A DNA stretch of 64,000 bases from the NCBI GenBank assembly GCA_963784135.1, contig CAWAQG010000003.1, positions 124,001-188,000 of the forward strand. The letters are read 5' to 3'. Within the stretch, counting starts at the first letter, position 1; the number at the start of each line of letters is the position of its first letter. Below are positions 8,318 to 17,620 of the stretch, piece after piece. A model generated the notes under the pieces. That model was given only the letters and a program-made list of their open reading frames with translations. It was not told where the DNA came from and made no database searches. The position numbers and the translations under genes are program-made. The stretch is from JADFXI01 sp963784135 (lineage in GTDB: Bacteria > Nitrospirota > Thermodesulfovibrionia > Thermodesulfovibrionales > Dissulfurispiraceae).

Positions 8318-8872
8318 ATGACAAACACTTTAGAAACGGCACTCGAAAAAGTTCAAGAAGGTCATGGACAGGGCGGCGTATTAGACCAGATCGATAAAAT
8401 ATTTCGCAAGCAGCAAAGAATCAATTTGTTTGAAAAATTAGAAGCGATCTATGATCATGAGGTATATAATTATCCTGTTATCCTTTATAAGAGCATTCTG
8501 TCAAACGGAAAAAAGCAGCCTGCCTTGTTGCGCTTTTATCTTCCGTCCTGGAAAGATCACGATGCGATCTTTTGGCAAGCGCTCGGTGATTATGTCATCC
8601 TCGCTTTGCACCGAGTTACAGATATCGAATTTGACAGTGCCAGAGGCCGGCTGAAGATGAAATATTTTCCCAAGATAAAAGGTCGGATAAAACATCCGGA
8701 AGACATCAGGGGGATTGTTCAGAAAATTGCTTATCTTGTGGATACCGAAGGGTTACCGACAGACTTCACTCGTTTTCGGCGCATGACAGAACGACGTGAC
8801 AGCTTGGGCGAAATGAGCAAAGAACAGGCCGCACTTATCGGCGTAGCATTAAAGCTTATCCAAATTCCTTAG
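8318..8872 (+). CDS. Hypothetical protein, 184 aa
   Basis: I do not recognise this protein. It starts after a strong AAGGAG site. The N-terminal 25 residues are polar (TALEKVQEGHGQGGVLDQID), followed by a mixed helical region with aromatic patches (YDHEVYNYPVILYKSIL, LPSWKDHDAIFWQALGDY). No signal peptide, membrane span or cysteine pair is visible, so it is likely cytoplasmic. It stands alone on the plus strand between the VapBC pair and a nuclease-gene remnant, which makes it a likely accessory gene. Function is unknown. Confidence 0.5.
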   Translation: MTNTLETALEKVQEGHGQGGVLDQIDKIFRKQQRINLFEKLEAIYDHEVYNYPVILYKSILSNGKKQPALLRFYLPSWKDHDAIFWQALGDYVILALHRVTDIEFDSARGRLKMKYFPKIKGRIKHPEDIRGIVQKIAYLVDTEGLPTDFTRFRRMTERRDSLGEMSKEQAALIGVALKLIQIP

Positions 8873-8935
8873 TATCAATTTCCTATTGAAATCTCCCTGA
8901 GCGAGAAGTATAGCACAGGTCTCGATTACAGGAAG

Positions 8936-9033
8936 GGACCCTGCCTCTCATCTCCACCAACGAGCCGGCAAAATGCGGTAATGCGTCCATCTCAACAATC
9001 ATACGCCCAACATTCCAACAGGCTTCCACCATA
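8936..9033 (-). pseudogene. Remnant resembling the N-terminus of a YhcG/DUF1016 nuclease
   Basis: The minus strand reads AMVEACWNVGRMIVE, which matches the conserved N-terminal helix of DUF1016 (YhcG-type PDDEXK) proteins (usually NxxMVxxYWxIGRxIVE). The reading continues as MDALPHFAGSLVEMRGRVP and then loses the family pattern. No complete gene is present. The fragment lies directly downstream of the RNase G stop codon. The match is short, so I hold this loosely. Confidence 0.35.
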
Positions 9034-9036
9034 GCG

Positions 9037-10539
9037 CTACTCCCCTTCCGCCGCGGCCTCCACGGTCTCCTTGTTCACCACTTCGAGAGAATATTGGCCT
9101 CCGGAAAGCTTTGGGTCGGCAAATACGCTTATTGTTAAATGAAACGACTTCTCAAGATCGAAAATACTCTTGCGTTTAGTATTCATAAGGTAATTCAAAC
9201 TCTCAACGGGAAGGCGGCAGCTTATGCTTTTTACAGCCCCGGATGATGCCCTGGTGTGCATCTCCCTGAGGGCCGCAATCGCAACAGCCATGTCCGACCT
9301 TACGATGCCGGAGCCGGAGCACAGCGTGCAGGCTGTATGCATAGTGTCGAGGTATGCGGAACGAAGCCGTTCCCTTGTCATTTCAACAATGCCGAAGCGT
9401 GATATTCCGGTTATATCAAAATGCGCCTTGTCGGAGTTTAAGGCGTCTTGTAAATTCTGCTCCACTTCCCGCCTGTTTTTCGCTGATGCCATATCAATAA
9501 AATCGATAACAACAAGACCGCCTATATCACGCAGGCGCAGCTGCCGCGCAATTTCCTGGGCCGCTTCAATATTTGTCTTCAATGCCGTTGCTTCTATATT
9601 TTCCTCTTTCCTGCTTCTGCCTGAATTGACGTCGATCGCTGTAAGCGCCTCGGTTTTATCAAATACGATGTAGCCGTGCGAAGGGAGTTTCACATACCGG
9701 TCATTGATTTTTGCGATCTGTTCCTCGATCATATGATTGGCAAAAATAGGACGTTTTTCCTTATAGAATTTAATATTGATTTTACGCCACGGCACCGTCC
9801 TTCTCAAAAACTCTTTCGTCTTCCGGTGTGCCTCTGCATCATCGATAAGCACTTCGGCAACATCGGAAGTCAGATAGTCCCTGACCGTCCGCACAGCGAT
9901 GTCCTGCTCTTTATATATAAGGGCGGGCGCAGAAGCCTGTTCCGCTTCGGTCTTGATCCTGTCCCACAGCCTGGTAAGGTATTTCAGATCATTGGAAAGC
10001 TCGTCGCTCGATATGTCGCTGCAGGCGGTCCTCAGTATAAACCCCATGTCCGCAGGAAGCTTAAGCGAACTGAACATCTCCTTAAGCCGGTCCCTGTCCT
10101 CCCTGTCTTCTATCTTTCTCGATATGCCGACTCTTTTCTGCCCCGGCATCATCACAATATACCTGCCGGGAATCGATATATAGGTAGTCAAACTCGCCCC
10201 TTTGGTGTCCCTTTCGTCTTTCTCCACCTGTACCACAACTTCCTGTCCCTTTGATAAAACGTCCTGCACCCGCACCCGCTTTCCTTCTTTTTTGTTCTGG
10301 AAGTATTGAGGCTGTATCTCCCGCAGTTGAAGAAAACCCTGTTTCTTCGACCCAAAATCCACAAAAGCCGCTTGAAGTCCGGGCTCTACGCGGGAGATGA
10401 CCCCCTTATATATATTGCCTTTAAGATGCTCTTTGGAAGAAAATTCAACATAAAAATCCACAAGGGTATCACCCTCGACTATTGCAACTCTTTTCTCTTC
10501 AGGGTGCAGTGCGTTTATCAATATTTTCTTTTTCATCAT
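9037..10539 (-). CDS. rng: Ribonuclease E/G family endoribonuclease (RNase G)
   Basis: A 500-residue single-stranded-RNA endonuclease. The S1 domain is near the N-terminus (KGNIYKGVISRVEPGLQAAFVDFG, written here in two parts of one strand pair), followed by the RNase H-like and DNase I-like catalytic region. The catalytic aspartates are in TAIDVNSGR and GGLVVIDFIDM, and the Zn-link cysteines are in CTLCSGSG near residue 405. The length fits RNase G and lacks the long degradosome scaffold of RNase E. It should process 5S/16S rRNA precursors and decay mRNA. The next gene upstream (10542-10868) ends 3 bp before it, so they are probably co-transcribed. Confidence 0.92.
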   Translation of the reverse strand: MMKKKILINALHPEEKRVAIVEGDTLVDFYVEFSSKEHLKGNIYKGVISRVEPGLQAAFVDFGSKKQGFLQLREIQPQYFQNKKEGKRVRVQDVLSKGQEVVVQVEKDERDTKGASLTTYISIPGRYIVMMPGQKRVGISRKIEDREDRDRLKEMFSSLKLPADMGFILRTACSDISSDELSNDLKYLTRLWDRIKTEAEQASAPALIYKEQDIAVRTVRDYLTSDVAEVLIDDAEAHRKTKEFLRRTVPWRKINIKFYKEKRPIFANHMIEEQIAKINDRYVKLPSHGYIVFDKTEALTAIDVNSGRSRKEENIEATALKTNIEAAQEIARQLRLRDIGGLVVIDFIDMASAKNRREVEQNLQDALNSDKAHFDITGISRFGIVEMTRERLRSAYLDTMHTACTLCSGSGIVRSDMAVAIAALREMHTRASSGAVKSISCRLPVESLNYLMNTKRKSIFDLEKSFHLTISVFADPKLSGGQYSLEVVNKETVEAAAEGE

Positions 10540-10541
10540 TG

Positions 10542-10868
10542 TCAGGATATCTCCTTTCTTTCATTATCTGCCGGTCCATGTTCATGAACGCCACGTTCGT
10601 TATATATCAGTCGCAACGCTTCGCTCAGGAGTATATCAGGGAATCTTACGGTCGCCTCTATGACATCCCCCAGCGGGTAATCAACATAATGCCTGTCAGG
10701 ATACACAATTCTGATAAACGGCCTTTTCAGAATATAGCAGCGTTTAACACGGCCGCTTTGGCCGGAAAACGGAATAATTATGTTTTCGGCATCCTCCTCG
10801 AGGCCATAGCGGGCGATAAGCTCTTTAACCGCTTCCACCCACTCGGGATTAATAGCAGTTGACAGCAT
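10542..10868 (-). CDS. Conserved hypothetical protein upstream of rng
   Basis: I do not recognise the family. I start it at the ATG at 10868 (MLSTAINPEWVEAVKELIAR), which gives 108 residues and a 20-bp overlap with the LOG gene stop; an ATG at 10937 would overlap that gene much more. The middle reads like a small beta-rich domain (RCYILKRPFIRIVYPDRHYVD). No signal or membrane span is seen. Its position between the LOG-family gene and rng, with a 3-bp gap to rng, suggests co-transcription with RNase G. Confidence 0.5.
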   Translation of the reverse strand: MLSTAINPEWVEAVKELIARYGLEEDAENIIIPFSGQSGRVKRCYILKRPFIRIVYPDRHYVDYPLGDVIEATVRFPDILLSEALRLIYNERGVHEHGPADNERKEIS

Positions 10869-11878
10869 CGATAAACTCTCTAAGCCTGCCAAAGTCTTTT
10901 CGGTTAAAATCGACAACAAGCCTCGGCAGACCGGCAATCTGCTCCTCGTCAGCCTCCTCAGGGAGAGAAGGTGAGACGCATATATCTCCCCCGCATGTCA
11001 ATATATCGGAAAAACGCTCCTTCAGTTCTTTGACCGCTTGAGGACTGATTTCAGAGGTCAGCCTGATTACCAATTTTTTGTCCACAAACCGTTGGCTATG
11101 ATAGCGGCGGTAAAACCTGTTTATGCATTCAACAGCAGCATCAACGGAATTTACGCGCTCAAAAAGATTAAAATCAGACGGGCTCAGATATCCTTGCGCC
11201 AGCAATTCATCTTCAAAAAACTTCTGCCACAGCGACCAATACGTGCCGTCAGGCTCATCAATAAGAACAAGCGGCATGGGATTACGCTTTCCGGTCTGAA
11301 TAAGGGTAAGCGTTTCCATCGCCTCATCGAGCGTCCCAAACCCCCCGGGGAAGAGCGCAACTGCGTTGGATTCCTTCAGAAAGGCCACCTTCCGGTTAAA
11401 AAAATACTTATACGTAATAAGCCGCGGGTTGCCATTCGAATGTCGGGTTGGCTTTTTGTTCAAAAGGAAGGCGTATGTTGACGCCGAACGAATTTTCAGG
11501 ACCGGCTCCCTCGTTCACTGCCTGCATAATGCCGCCACCCCCTCCGGTGATTACCATATATCCGCTTTCGGCGAGCTTTTTTCCGAAAAGCTGCGCCAGG
11601 CGGTATACCGCCTCGACCGGCCTCGTCCGCGCCGACCCAAATACCGTCACCTTTCTCACGCTGCGGTATGGACCGAATACTTTTGAGGTAAAACGCATCT
11701 CTTTGAGCGTTGTATTCATAAGTTTCAGGTCTGCCCTTATATCTTCTTCCTGTCCGGCTTTTAGCGCAGCAATAATCATCTCCCGCACCAGTTCCGGATG
11801 GTTCACCGGGACCATCTCCAGCAGTTGGCCAATGGCGGCATCTACAGGACCGTTGCTCATCGAAAAATGAAGATTCAT
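10849..11878 (-). pseudogene. LOG/TIGR00730-family gene broken by a single frameshift
   Basis: Two overlapping frames together make one protein of about 340 residues. The first (11878 to 11408) has GSARTRPVEAVYRLAQLFGK and GGGGGIMQAVNEGAG, then ends soon after FEQKANPTFEW. The second (from about 11445 to 10849) resumes with NPRLITYKYFFNRK and carries PGGFGTLDE, the catalytic PGGxGTxxE motif of LOG phosphoribohydrolases. Deleting one base (probably the T in GAATGGC, around 11436-11444) joins them as ANPTFEGNPRL. Family members hydrolyse nucleoside 5'-monophosphates, including cytokinin ribotides. Either the gene is dead or the base is an assembly error. Confidence 0.8.
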
Positions 11879-12071
11879 TCCCTCTATTAAATGCCTCCCT
11901 TAAAGAGATTTAAGTCGTACTTATACTAACATAAAATCCGGCCACTGCCATCCGCACTGTAAAATCCCTCCTAACCTCCCTTTGCCAAAGGGAGGATTCC
12001 CCCTCTTTGGCAAAGAGGGGCAAGGGGAGATTTTCTAATTAATGCAAATTAGATTAGGCGGCCATTAGCCG

Positions 12072-12833
12072 TCAAACAGTCAAGATGCCCGTTGCCTTGT
12101 GGCGGCCCGCGACATGCAGCATCAGACCATTATTCAAAATATCGCGGTGCGTCTGCAAGGCGAGATGAGGGTTGTTGTTATGCTCCGAAAGATGGGCAAG
12201 GCACGCCCATTTCAGCCGCCCGCCTGATTTGAGAAGGTGGGCGGCATCATGGTTTGACAGGTGCCCTCCAGGACCCAGTATCCGGCGCTTTAGAAATTCC
12301 GGATACGGACCGCGGGCAAGCATACCCGGGTCATAATTACTTTCTATAAATACAGCATCAAGCGATGATATAACTGCAGTAAGTTCTTCAAAGGCGTGCC
12401 CAAGATCGGTCAGAATACCCAGGCGCGTTTGGCCGCAATCGACCACAAAAACAGAACCGTCCACGCCGTCATGCGGGGTAGATATTGTCCGGATAGCTAC
12501 TCCGCCGAATTTGAGGGTACCACCCGAAGGAAAGAGGTTCACATTGTCAAGCCGTCCGAGCCTGTGTCTTTCCTCCGACACCTCCAGCGTCGCGGGCGTC
12601 ATATAAACCGGCAGCTTGTATTTTCTCTGATAGACTCCGGCGAAACGGACATGGTCAGCGTGGTCATGCGAAATAATTACCGCATCAATCCCCCTGATAT
12701 CGCGGCCGTACAGTGCAAGTCTGCGTTCTGCATCAGCTCCGCATATGCCGGCGTCAAACAAGAGCCTGACGCCGCCTGCCTCCACATAAATACAATTGCC
12801 GTTGCTCCCGGATTGCAGCGAGATTGCAATCAT
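12072..12833 (-). CDS. MBL-fold metallohydrolase, YycJ/WalJ-like
   Basis: A 253-residue metallo-beta-lactamase-fold protein. The start MIAISLQSGSNGNCIYVE is typical of the YycJ group, and the metal site is visible as IISHDHADHV (HxHxDH, residues 54-63), the conserved His in STPHDGVDGS, and the acidic TDLGHA. The length is normal. YycJ-type proteins are predicted nucleases (5'-exonuclease-like) linked to cell-wall two-component systems in Firmicutes, but no such partners lie here. It begins 9 bp after the reconstructed stop of the CvfB-like gene on the same strand. Confidence 0.85.
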   Translation of the reverse strand: MIAISLQSGSNGNCIYVEAGGVRLLFDAGICGADAERRLALYGRDIRGIDAVIISHDHADHVRFAGVYQRKYKLPVYMTPATLEVSEERHRLGRLDNVNLFPSGGTLKFGGVAIRTISTPHDGVDGSVFVVDCGQTRLGILTDLGHAFEELTAVISSLDAVFIESNYDPGMLARGPYPEFLKRRILGPGGHLSNHDAAHLLKSGGRLKWACLAHLSEHNNNPHLALQTHRDILNNGLMLHVAGRHKATGILTV

Positions 12834-12842
12834 ACCATTACC

Positions 12843-13739
12843 CTAAAACTTGAAAAGATGAACAGTCTTGGCCTTGTCCACCTTTTTCAACTTGATCCCG
12901 TCTTCTTTGATCTCTATAAGTTCATTTTTATAAAGGCCGCCTACGGCTTTCTTAAATGTTTTTTTACTCATATGCAATATCTCCCGTATATGTTCGGGCG
13001 AGAATGGTCTCCCAGCGGAAGGAAGCCCTGTGTTCCTTCAGAGCCTTCATAATAACAACTTTGGCCTCCTCAATGTCTGCCGGCCCGGCTTTGCCGAGCA
13101 TGACATCTATTTTACCGTCCGGTCGTATCCTCTTTACATATCCTTCAGCCCTATCTCCGATATGCAGCTTTTCGAATACCTCGTTTTTATAAAGCATGCC
13201 GAAGTACCTGTTGTTAACAATCACCTTTATTCCAGGGTCGGTGACCCTGTATACAATAAGCGCAACATTTTCACCTTCCTGAAGGGCGACATTTTCCTTT
13301 TCTATAAATCTGCTGATTTTTGACGTTGCTGTTATCCTCTGAGTTCGTTCATCGAGGAATATCCTGACAATATATTTTCCCCCGACTTCCATCTTTCCGG
13401 ATTGCTCACTGTAAGGAACGAGCAGATCTTTTTGGATCCCCCAATCCAGAAACGCTCCGGCCCTGCTTATTGCGACTACCTTCAGAAAGCGAATTCACCC
13501 ACAACTGCGGCCGGCGTCAGTGTTGTTGCAATCAGCCTGTCTTCGGAATCCCTGTAAACGAATACCCGTATGCTGTCGCCTGTACGGGCTTCCTGAGGAA
13601 CATACTTGCGGGGCATAAGGATATCGCCTGCATCGGAACCGAGATAGACCCCGATAGTTGTCTCCTTTATTATTTTCAACTCATTGAATCTGCCTATTTC
13701 CAGATGTGTCTGCATCTCTTTTATACTCACATACCGCAA
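12843..13739 (-). pseudogene. CvfB/YitL-like S1 RNA-binding protein gene with three frameshifts
   Basis: All domains of a CvfB-type protein can be read, but only by switching frame. From 13739: IGRFNELKIIKETTIGVYLG through GEFAF (first S1-like domain). After a shift at about 13483-13489 it continues LKVVAISRAGAFLDWGIQ, then MEVGGKYIVRIFLDE and VIVNNRYFGMLYKNEVF. A second shift near 13030-13036 gives GFLPLGDHS, and a third near 12995-13000 restores SPEHIREILHMSKKTFKK, the C-terminal winged helix. It stops at 12843. All three shifts are repaired by restoring one base each. CvfB family proteins bind RNA and influence virulence factor expression in staphylococci. Confidence 0.8.
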
Positions 13740-13849
13740 AAGATATTACAAGTGCTATAATTTCCTTACTTTGCCCCAGTTGGAGCAAACTTGAATGATA
13801 GATAAGAGAAGATGCATGCAAGCAAGAGAAAAACGGTGAGGTATCGAAG

Positions 13850-14488
13850 ATGATAATCCAATCTCTCAATGTCGGCCTTCCGGCGAAAGAGATATTCTTT
13901 GGCAAAGAGGTCATAACTGGCATATGTAAAAAAACTGTTGTAGGTCCCGTGCACCTCGGTAAGACCGGTTTTACCGGGGATGGAGTTGCTGACCTGAAAC
14001 ATCATGGGGGTCTGGACAAAGCGGTTTGCGTGTATGGCGCCAATAATTTCCCTTACTGGGAAGAAGTCCTTAAAACAGTCTTGCCTGCGGCTCCGTTCGG
14101 CGAGAACCTTTCACTTTCTGACGTTGATGAGTCTGAAGTATGCATAGGCGATATTTTTCAGATGGGGACTTCAGTCGTTCAGGTAAGCCAGCCCCGGCAG
14201 CCGTGCGCAACCCTTGCGGCGAGGTATGGCAGGAGCGATATGGTGAAGCTTGTTGTTGAGTCTGGTAGAACCGGGTACTATTTCAGGGTGCTCGAAGAGG
14301 GCATTGTGGAAACCGGAAATGCTCTTACTCTCAAGGAAAAAGATCGTAACGGTATAACTGTTTCTTTCGCCAATCGGATTTACCATCACGACAGGAAAAA
14401 CGCGGAGGGCATAGAAAAAGTTTTAGCCATTGAGCCTCTCTCAGCGTCATGGCGCGAATCATTTATTAAATTGAGAGAAGATCTTTAG
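13850..14488 (+). CDS. MOSC-domain protein, YiiM-like
   Basis: A 212-residue stand-alone MOSC protein. It begins with the usual LNVGLPAKEIFFGKEVITGI, has the charged LGKTGFTGDGVADLKHHGG block with KHHGG (residues 50-54), FGENLSLSDV, and the conserved cysteine in QPRQPCATLAARYG (about residue 120). YiiM-type MOSC proteins use molybdenum cofactor to reduce N-hydroxylated bases or related compounds. It is transcribed away from the CvfB-like gene and no molybdopterin genes lie nearby. Substrate is unknown. Confidence 0.88.
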   Translation: MIIQSLNVGLPAKEIFFGKEVITGICKKTVVGPVHLGKTGFTGDGVADLKHHGGLDKAVCVYGANNFPYWEEVLKTVLPAAPFGENLSLSDVDESEVCIGDIFQMGTSVVQVSQPRQPCATLAARYGRSDMVKLVVESGRTGYYFRVLEEGIVETGNALTLKEKDRNGITVSFANRIYHHDRKNAEGIEKVLAIEPLSASWRESFIKLREDL

Positions 14489-14555
14489 CTGACTTTCCAT
14501 ACAGTGTTCCGGCCGTAAAATTTTCATATGATGTCGTGGCAGCCATCACCTGTCT

Positions 14556-15557
14556 CTATGGGTGTTGCATGGCTCCGACAAAACTGATGAGGGTGTGCAG
14601 TTCTTCTGATGACACCGATGAGTGCCAATGTCCGGTCAACCGTGCCAGCAGTATAACTCCGAAGAAGACCACAGCGATAAGAACAATAAAAAGTGACGGT
14701 TTTATAATAATTTTGCCTGGCAGCGCCATAGCGAGAGCACCTTGTGACATGCAATAACTGACACAGGTCAGGCATCCGGTACATTCAGGAGAGTTTATGG
14801 CCTGTTTAGTTGAGACAGGAAGCATCGAGGGACAGTGCGCCGTACACTGGCCGCATTGAATGCAGTGGGCTTCGTTTCTCCGTATCCTTGACGGGCTTAA
14901 CATGCTTAACAGACCTAGAAGACCGCCATAGGGGCAAAGATACCTGCACCAGAAACTCCTGTAGAACAATGAAAGCGCAAATAGGATGACGAGAGTTATC
15001 TTGGTGGTAAGCGACATGGCGGTGAAAAATATCAGGAGTTTGATATCTGCGACTTTCCAGTACGGGGTTTTGAAAAACGCTGAAATCTGGGGAGTGGACA
15101 TCCTGATAAGAATGATATACATGAAAAAGGCCATCAGCACATACTTGATTGACCTCAGAGCATAGTCGGCATATCCCGGCAGGATGAGCTGCTTTTTGAA
15201 CAGTTTTCTGCCGGTTTTCGCCACAAGTTCAGAAAATGTGCCGACCGGACATATCCAGCCGCAAAATGATTTTTTCAGAAGCAGCGACATGACAATTGCA
15301 GCGGTGAAAATAACCAGTGCCGCAGGATGCACAGGATCAAAAAAGCCTTCCGATATCAATAACCTGAAGGACATCAGTGCCCCGATTGGGAGAAAGCCCT
15401 CGACTGAAGGAGCCCGGCCTGTGGTTGGAGTGATACCGTTGTCAAGTGCATCAACAAAAAAGTAAAATGTGATACCCGCATAGAGTACCATGGCAAAAAC
15501 AGACCACTGTACCAGCGAGCGCAGTTTTCTGATAGATGATCTATCAATTTTGTTCAT
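14556..15557 (-). CDS. NapH/CcoG-like polyferredoxin membrane protein
   Basis: A 333-residue integral membrane protein with about five transmembrane helices. Two membrane-side CxxxCP motifs (KSFCGWICPVGTFSE near residue 98 and CRYLCPYGGLLG near 205) are typical of the NapH/NosR/CcoG group. Two [4Fe-4S] clusters follow in the soluble part: CIQCGQCTAHCP near 237 and CTGCLTCVSYC near 262. Relatives pass electrons from quinol or NADH toward periplasmic reductases. A cupin gene lies 10 bp upstream on the same strand and is probably co-transcribed. No reductase gene is adjacent, so the acceptor is unknown. Confidence 0.85.
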   Translation of the reverse strand: MNKIDRSSIRKLRSLVQWSVFAMVLYAGITFYFFVDALDNGITPTTGRAPSVEGFLPIGALMSFRLLISEGFFDPVHPAALVIFTAAIVMSLLLKKSFCGWICPVGTFSELVAKTGRKLFKKQLILPGYADYALRSIKYVLMAFFMYIILIRMSTPQISAFFKTPYWKVADIKLLIFFTAMSLTTKITLVILFALSLFYRSFWCRYLCPYGGLLGLLSMLSPSRIRRNEAHCIQCGQCTAHCPSMLPVSTKQAINSPECTGCLTCVSYCMSQGALAMALPGKIIIKPSLFIVLIAVVFFGVILLARLTGHWHSSVSSEELHTLISFVGAMQHP

Positions 15558-15567
15558 ACTATTTTTA

Positions 15568-15882
15568 CTACTCCACCGGAGTTACCACTGCCATCACTAC
15601 AAGTTTTTCCCCTTTATTTGCCTCAAATCCATGCTGCACCATAGGGTCACAGAGAATACATGTTTTTTCATCCGCCTCTATGCGCTCATCACCGACAGTA
15701 AAAGTGCCTTTACCCTCAACACAGTACATAAGCAACCTGAGCGGAGCCTTATGTGGCTCGAGCTTTTGCCCTTTATCAAGACACATCAAGGCTATACGCA
15801 TTTCAGGCTTGTCGGAAAGCATCTCCCTTGAAATCTTGTCAGTATTAAATTTAATCAATTGCTTGAGATTGAGCACTTCCAT
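15568..15882 (-). CDS. Small cupin-domain protein
   Basis: A 104-residue single-domain cupin. The two cupin motifs are partly recognisable: LEPHKAPLRLLMYCVEGKGTF (motif 1 with His and Glu, shown from residue 49) and a weaker motif 2 around ILCDPMVQHGFEANKGEK, where the His is retained. It probably folds as a metal-binding beta-barrel, but I cannot assign a reaction. It lies 10 bp upstream of the NapH-like polyferredoxin gene and shares its promoter region with the divergent DUF438 gene, so a common redox or nitrogen-oxide signal is possible. Confidence 0.75.
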   Translation of the reverse strand: MEVLNLKQLIKFNTDKISREMLSDKPEMRIALMCLDKGQKLEPHKAPLRLLMYCVEGKGTFTVGDERIEADEKTCILCDPMVQHGFEANKGEKLVVMAVVTPVE

Positions 15883-16030
15883 AGTATCCTCCTGTAGTAT
15901 TAGAGTCTATTCTTGTCACTTACTGCTTGCCGTTGACTTCCTTGTCTTCACTTTTGAAGGCTGACAAAGGTATCAAAAATTTGTTTGGTATATACTCTGA
16001 TTTAATTTTAACACCATATATCGTTTGATG

Positions 16031-16048
16031 TTATGATTCAGGTCATAA
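16031..16048. promoter_or_regulatory. TTATGA-N6-TCATAA inverted repeat in a divergent promoter region
   Basis: A symmetric TTATGA/TCATAA pair with a 6-nt spacer lies in the 289-bp gap between the divergent cupin and DUF438 genes. The N6 spacing and the TGA/TCA half-site cores resemble sites of the CRP/FNR superfamily. The half sites are not the FNR consensus TTGAT, so the regulator cannot be named. Chance occurrence of a 6-bp palindrome is not negligible. Confidence 0.3.
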
Positions 16049-16171
16049 ACAGATGATATTTTATCTTGTCATGGCGCCTGGCAGAGAGCGCTCCTGGCGG
16101 ATTGCATTAAATGAATGTATACTTTCAGTACTGGGCCAACGTTAATCCGGTAAATACAAAGGGAGATTGCC

Positions 16172-17599
16172 ATGGAACTATCTGCTTCAACTAAGGTCGC
16201 TGATCTTTTGACAAAATATCCATTTTTAAAAGAGCTTCTCATAAATTTCGACCCGCACTTCAATGCGCTTAACAACCCCGTCATTATGAGGACCCTTGGA
16301 CGCATTGCGACAATGAGCAAGGTTTCTTTTATGACAGGCGTCTCTCTTGAAGAGTTATTCTCTTTCATAGCTGCTGAAGTGAAGAACAGAACCGGCGAAA
16401 CGCTTATCGTAAAACTTAATGCGCCTGAAGGTCAGTCCGATGAGGCAATACAGCGGCTTGAAACCCTGAAAGGGATCATCAAAGATCTGCACAAAGGCGG
16501 CGACAAGCAACTCCTTACCGAGCGTTTCAACGAGCTCATCAAAGACGTAGCACCGTGGGAAATAGCTAACATGGAGCAGCAGTTAATGACAGAAGGCATG
16601 CCGCAGGAGGAGATAAAAAGACTCTGCGATGTCCATGTTGAAGTTTTCAAAAAATCTCTTGATAAGAAGGTTGTCCCCGGTCTGCCCGCAGGGCACCCTG
16701 TGCATACCTTCATGCTCGAAAACAGGGCCGCTGAAGATATCATGAAAGAGATTGAAGCAACAAGCAATATGGAGGACAGCGGACGGCGACTGTCCGCTCT
16801 TTTTGAGAGGCTGTCTGAAGTTGATTTCCACTATATCAGGAAGGAAAACCAGCTTTCCCCCATTCTCGAAGCAAAGGGGATATCGGGTCCGTCAAAGGTC
16901 ATGTGGTCGCTGCACGACGATATACGGGCAATGATGAAGGATGTGAAAGCAAAGATTCAATCGGGTAGTGTCAAAGAAATCGAGATAAAAGCCTTACTGC
17001 ATATGATCAACGACATGATCTATAAGGAAGAACATATATTCTTCCCCATGGCGCTTGAATCACTTACCGAAGAAGATTGGGGACGGGTCCGGAATGGAGA
17101 GGATGAAGTGGGTTATGCGTGGATAAAGCCTGAGAGCGCCTGGCAGCCGTCGTCACGCGCTATGAGCGGGGAGCGCATGGCCGAGAACATAGGAAGGCTT
17201 AATCTCGATACAGGACTCCTTTCGATCGAACAGATAAATCTTATTCTTACTAATCTGCCTATAGATATATCATTTGTGAACGAGCAGGATGAGGTTGTCT
17301 ATTACTCGCAGACTCCGGAGAGGATATTTCCCAGGAGTCCCGGCATTATCGGCAGGAAGGTGCAGAACTGCCATCCTCCAAAAAGCGTCGATACGGTTGA
17401 AAAGATACTTAAAGCTTTTAAGGCAGGGACGCGGGACTCGGCAGACTTCTGGATTCAGATGAAAGGCCGCTTTCTGCACATCCGGTACTTTGCCGTAAGA
17501 GATAAGGAAGGGAAATATAAAGGCACACTTGAAGTTAGTCAGGATGTGACTGAAATCCGGAATCTCCAGGGCCAGAAACGTCTTCTTGACTGGAATTGA
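16172..17599 (+). CDS. DUF1858-DUF438-hemerythrin-PAS multidomain protein
   Basis: A 475-residue cytoplasmic sensor-like protein. Residues 1-65 are a DUF1858 domain (VADLLTKYPFLKELLINFDP). Residues 85-165 are DUF438 (LKGIIKDLHKGGDKQLLTER, DVAPWEIANMEQQLM). Residues 175-320 form a hemerythrin-type His/Glu bundle (HPVHTFMLENRAAEDI, DFHYIRKENQLSP, KEEHIFFPMALE). The C-terminus from about 345 is a PAS domain (LLSIEQINLILTNLPIDISF). The di-iron site could bind O2 or NO, and the PAS part could take haem or ligand. The gene stands divergent to a cupin-polyferredoxin pair, which suggests a shared role in oxygen or NO response. Confidence 0.85.
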   Translation: MELSASTKVADLLTKYPFLKELLINFDPHFNALNNPVIMRTLGRIATMSKVSFMTGVSLEELFSFIAAEVKNRTGETLIVKLNAPEGQSDEAIQRLETLKGIIKDLHKGGDKQLLTERFNELIKDVAPWEIANMEQQLMTEGMPQEEIKRLCDVHVEVFKKSLDKKVVPGLPAGHPVHTFMLENRAAEDIMKEIEATSNMEDSGRRLSALFERLSEVDFHYIRKENQLSPILEAKGISGPSKVMWSLHDDIRAMMKDVKAKIQSGSVKEIEIKALLHMINDMIYKEEHIFFPMALESLTEEDWGRVRNGEDEVGYAWIKPESAWQPSSRAMSGERMAENIGRLNLDTGLLSIEQINLILTNLPIDISFVNEQDEVVYYSQTPERIFPRSPGIIGRKVQNCHPPKSVDTVEKILKAFKAGTRDSADFWIQMKGRFLHIRYFAVRDKEGKYKGTLEVSQDVTEIRNLQGQKRLLDWN

Positions 17600-17620
17600 A
17601 GGAACTAATAGAAGCAATAC

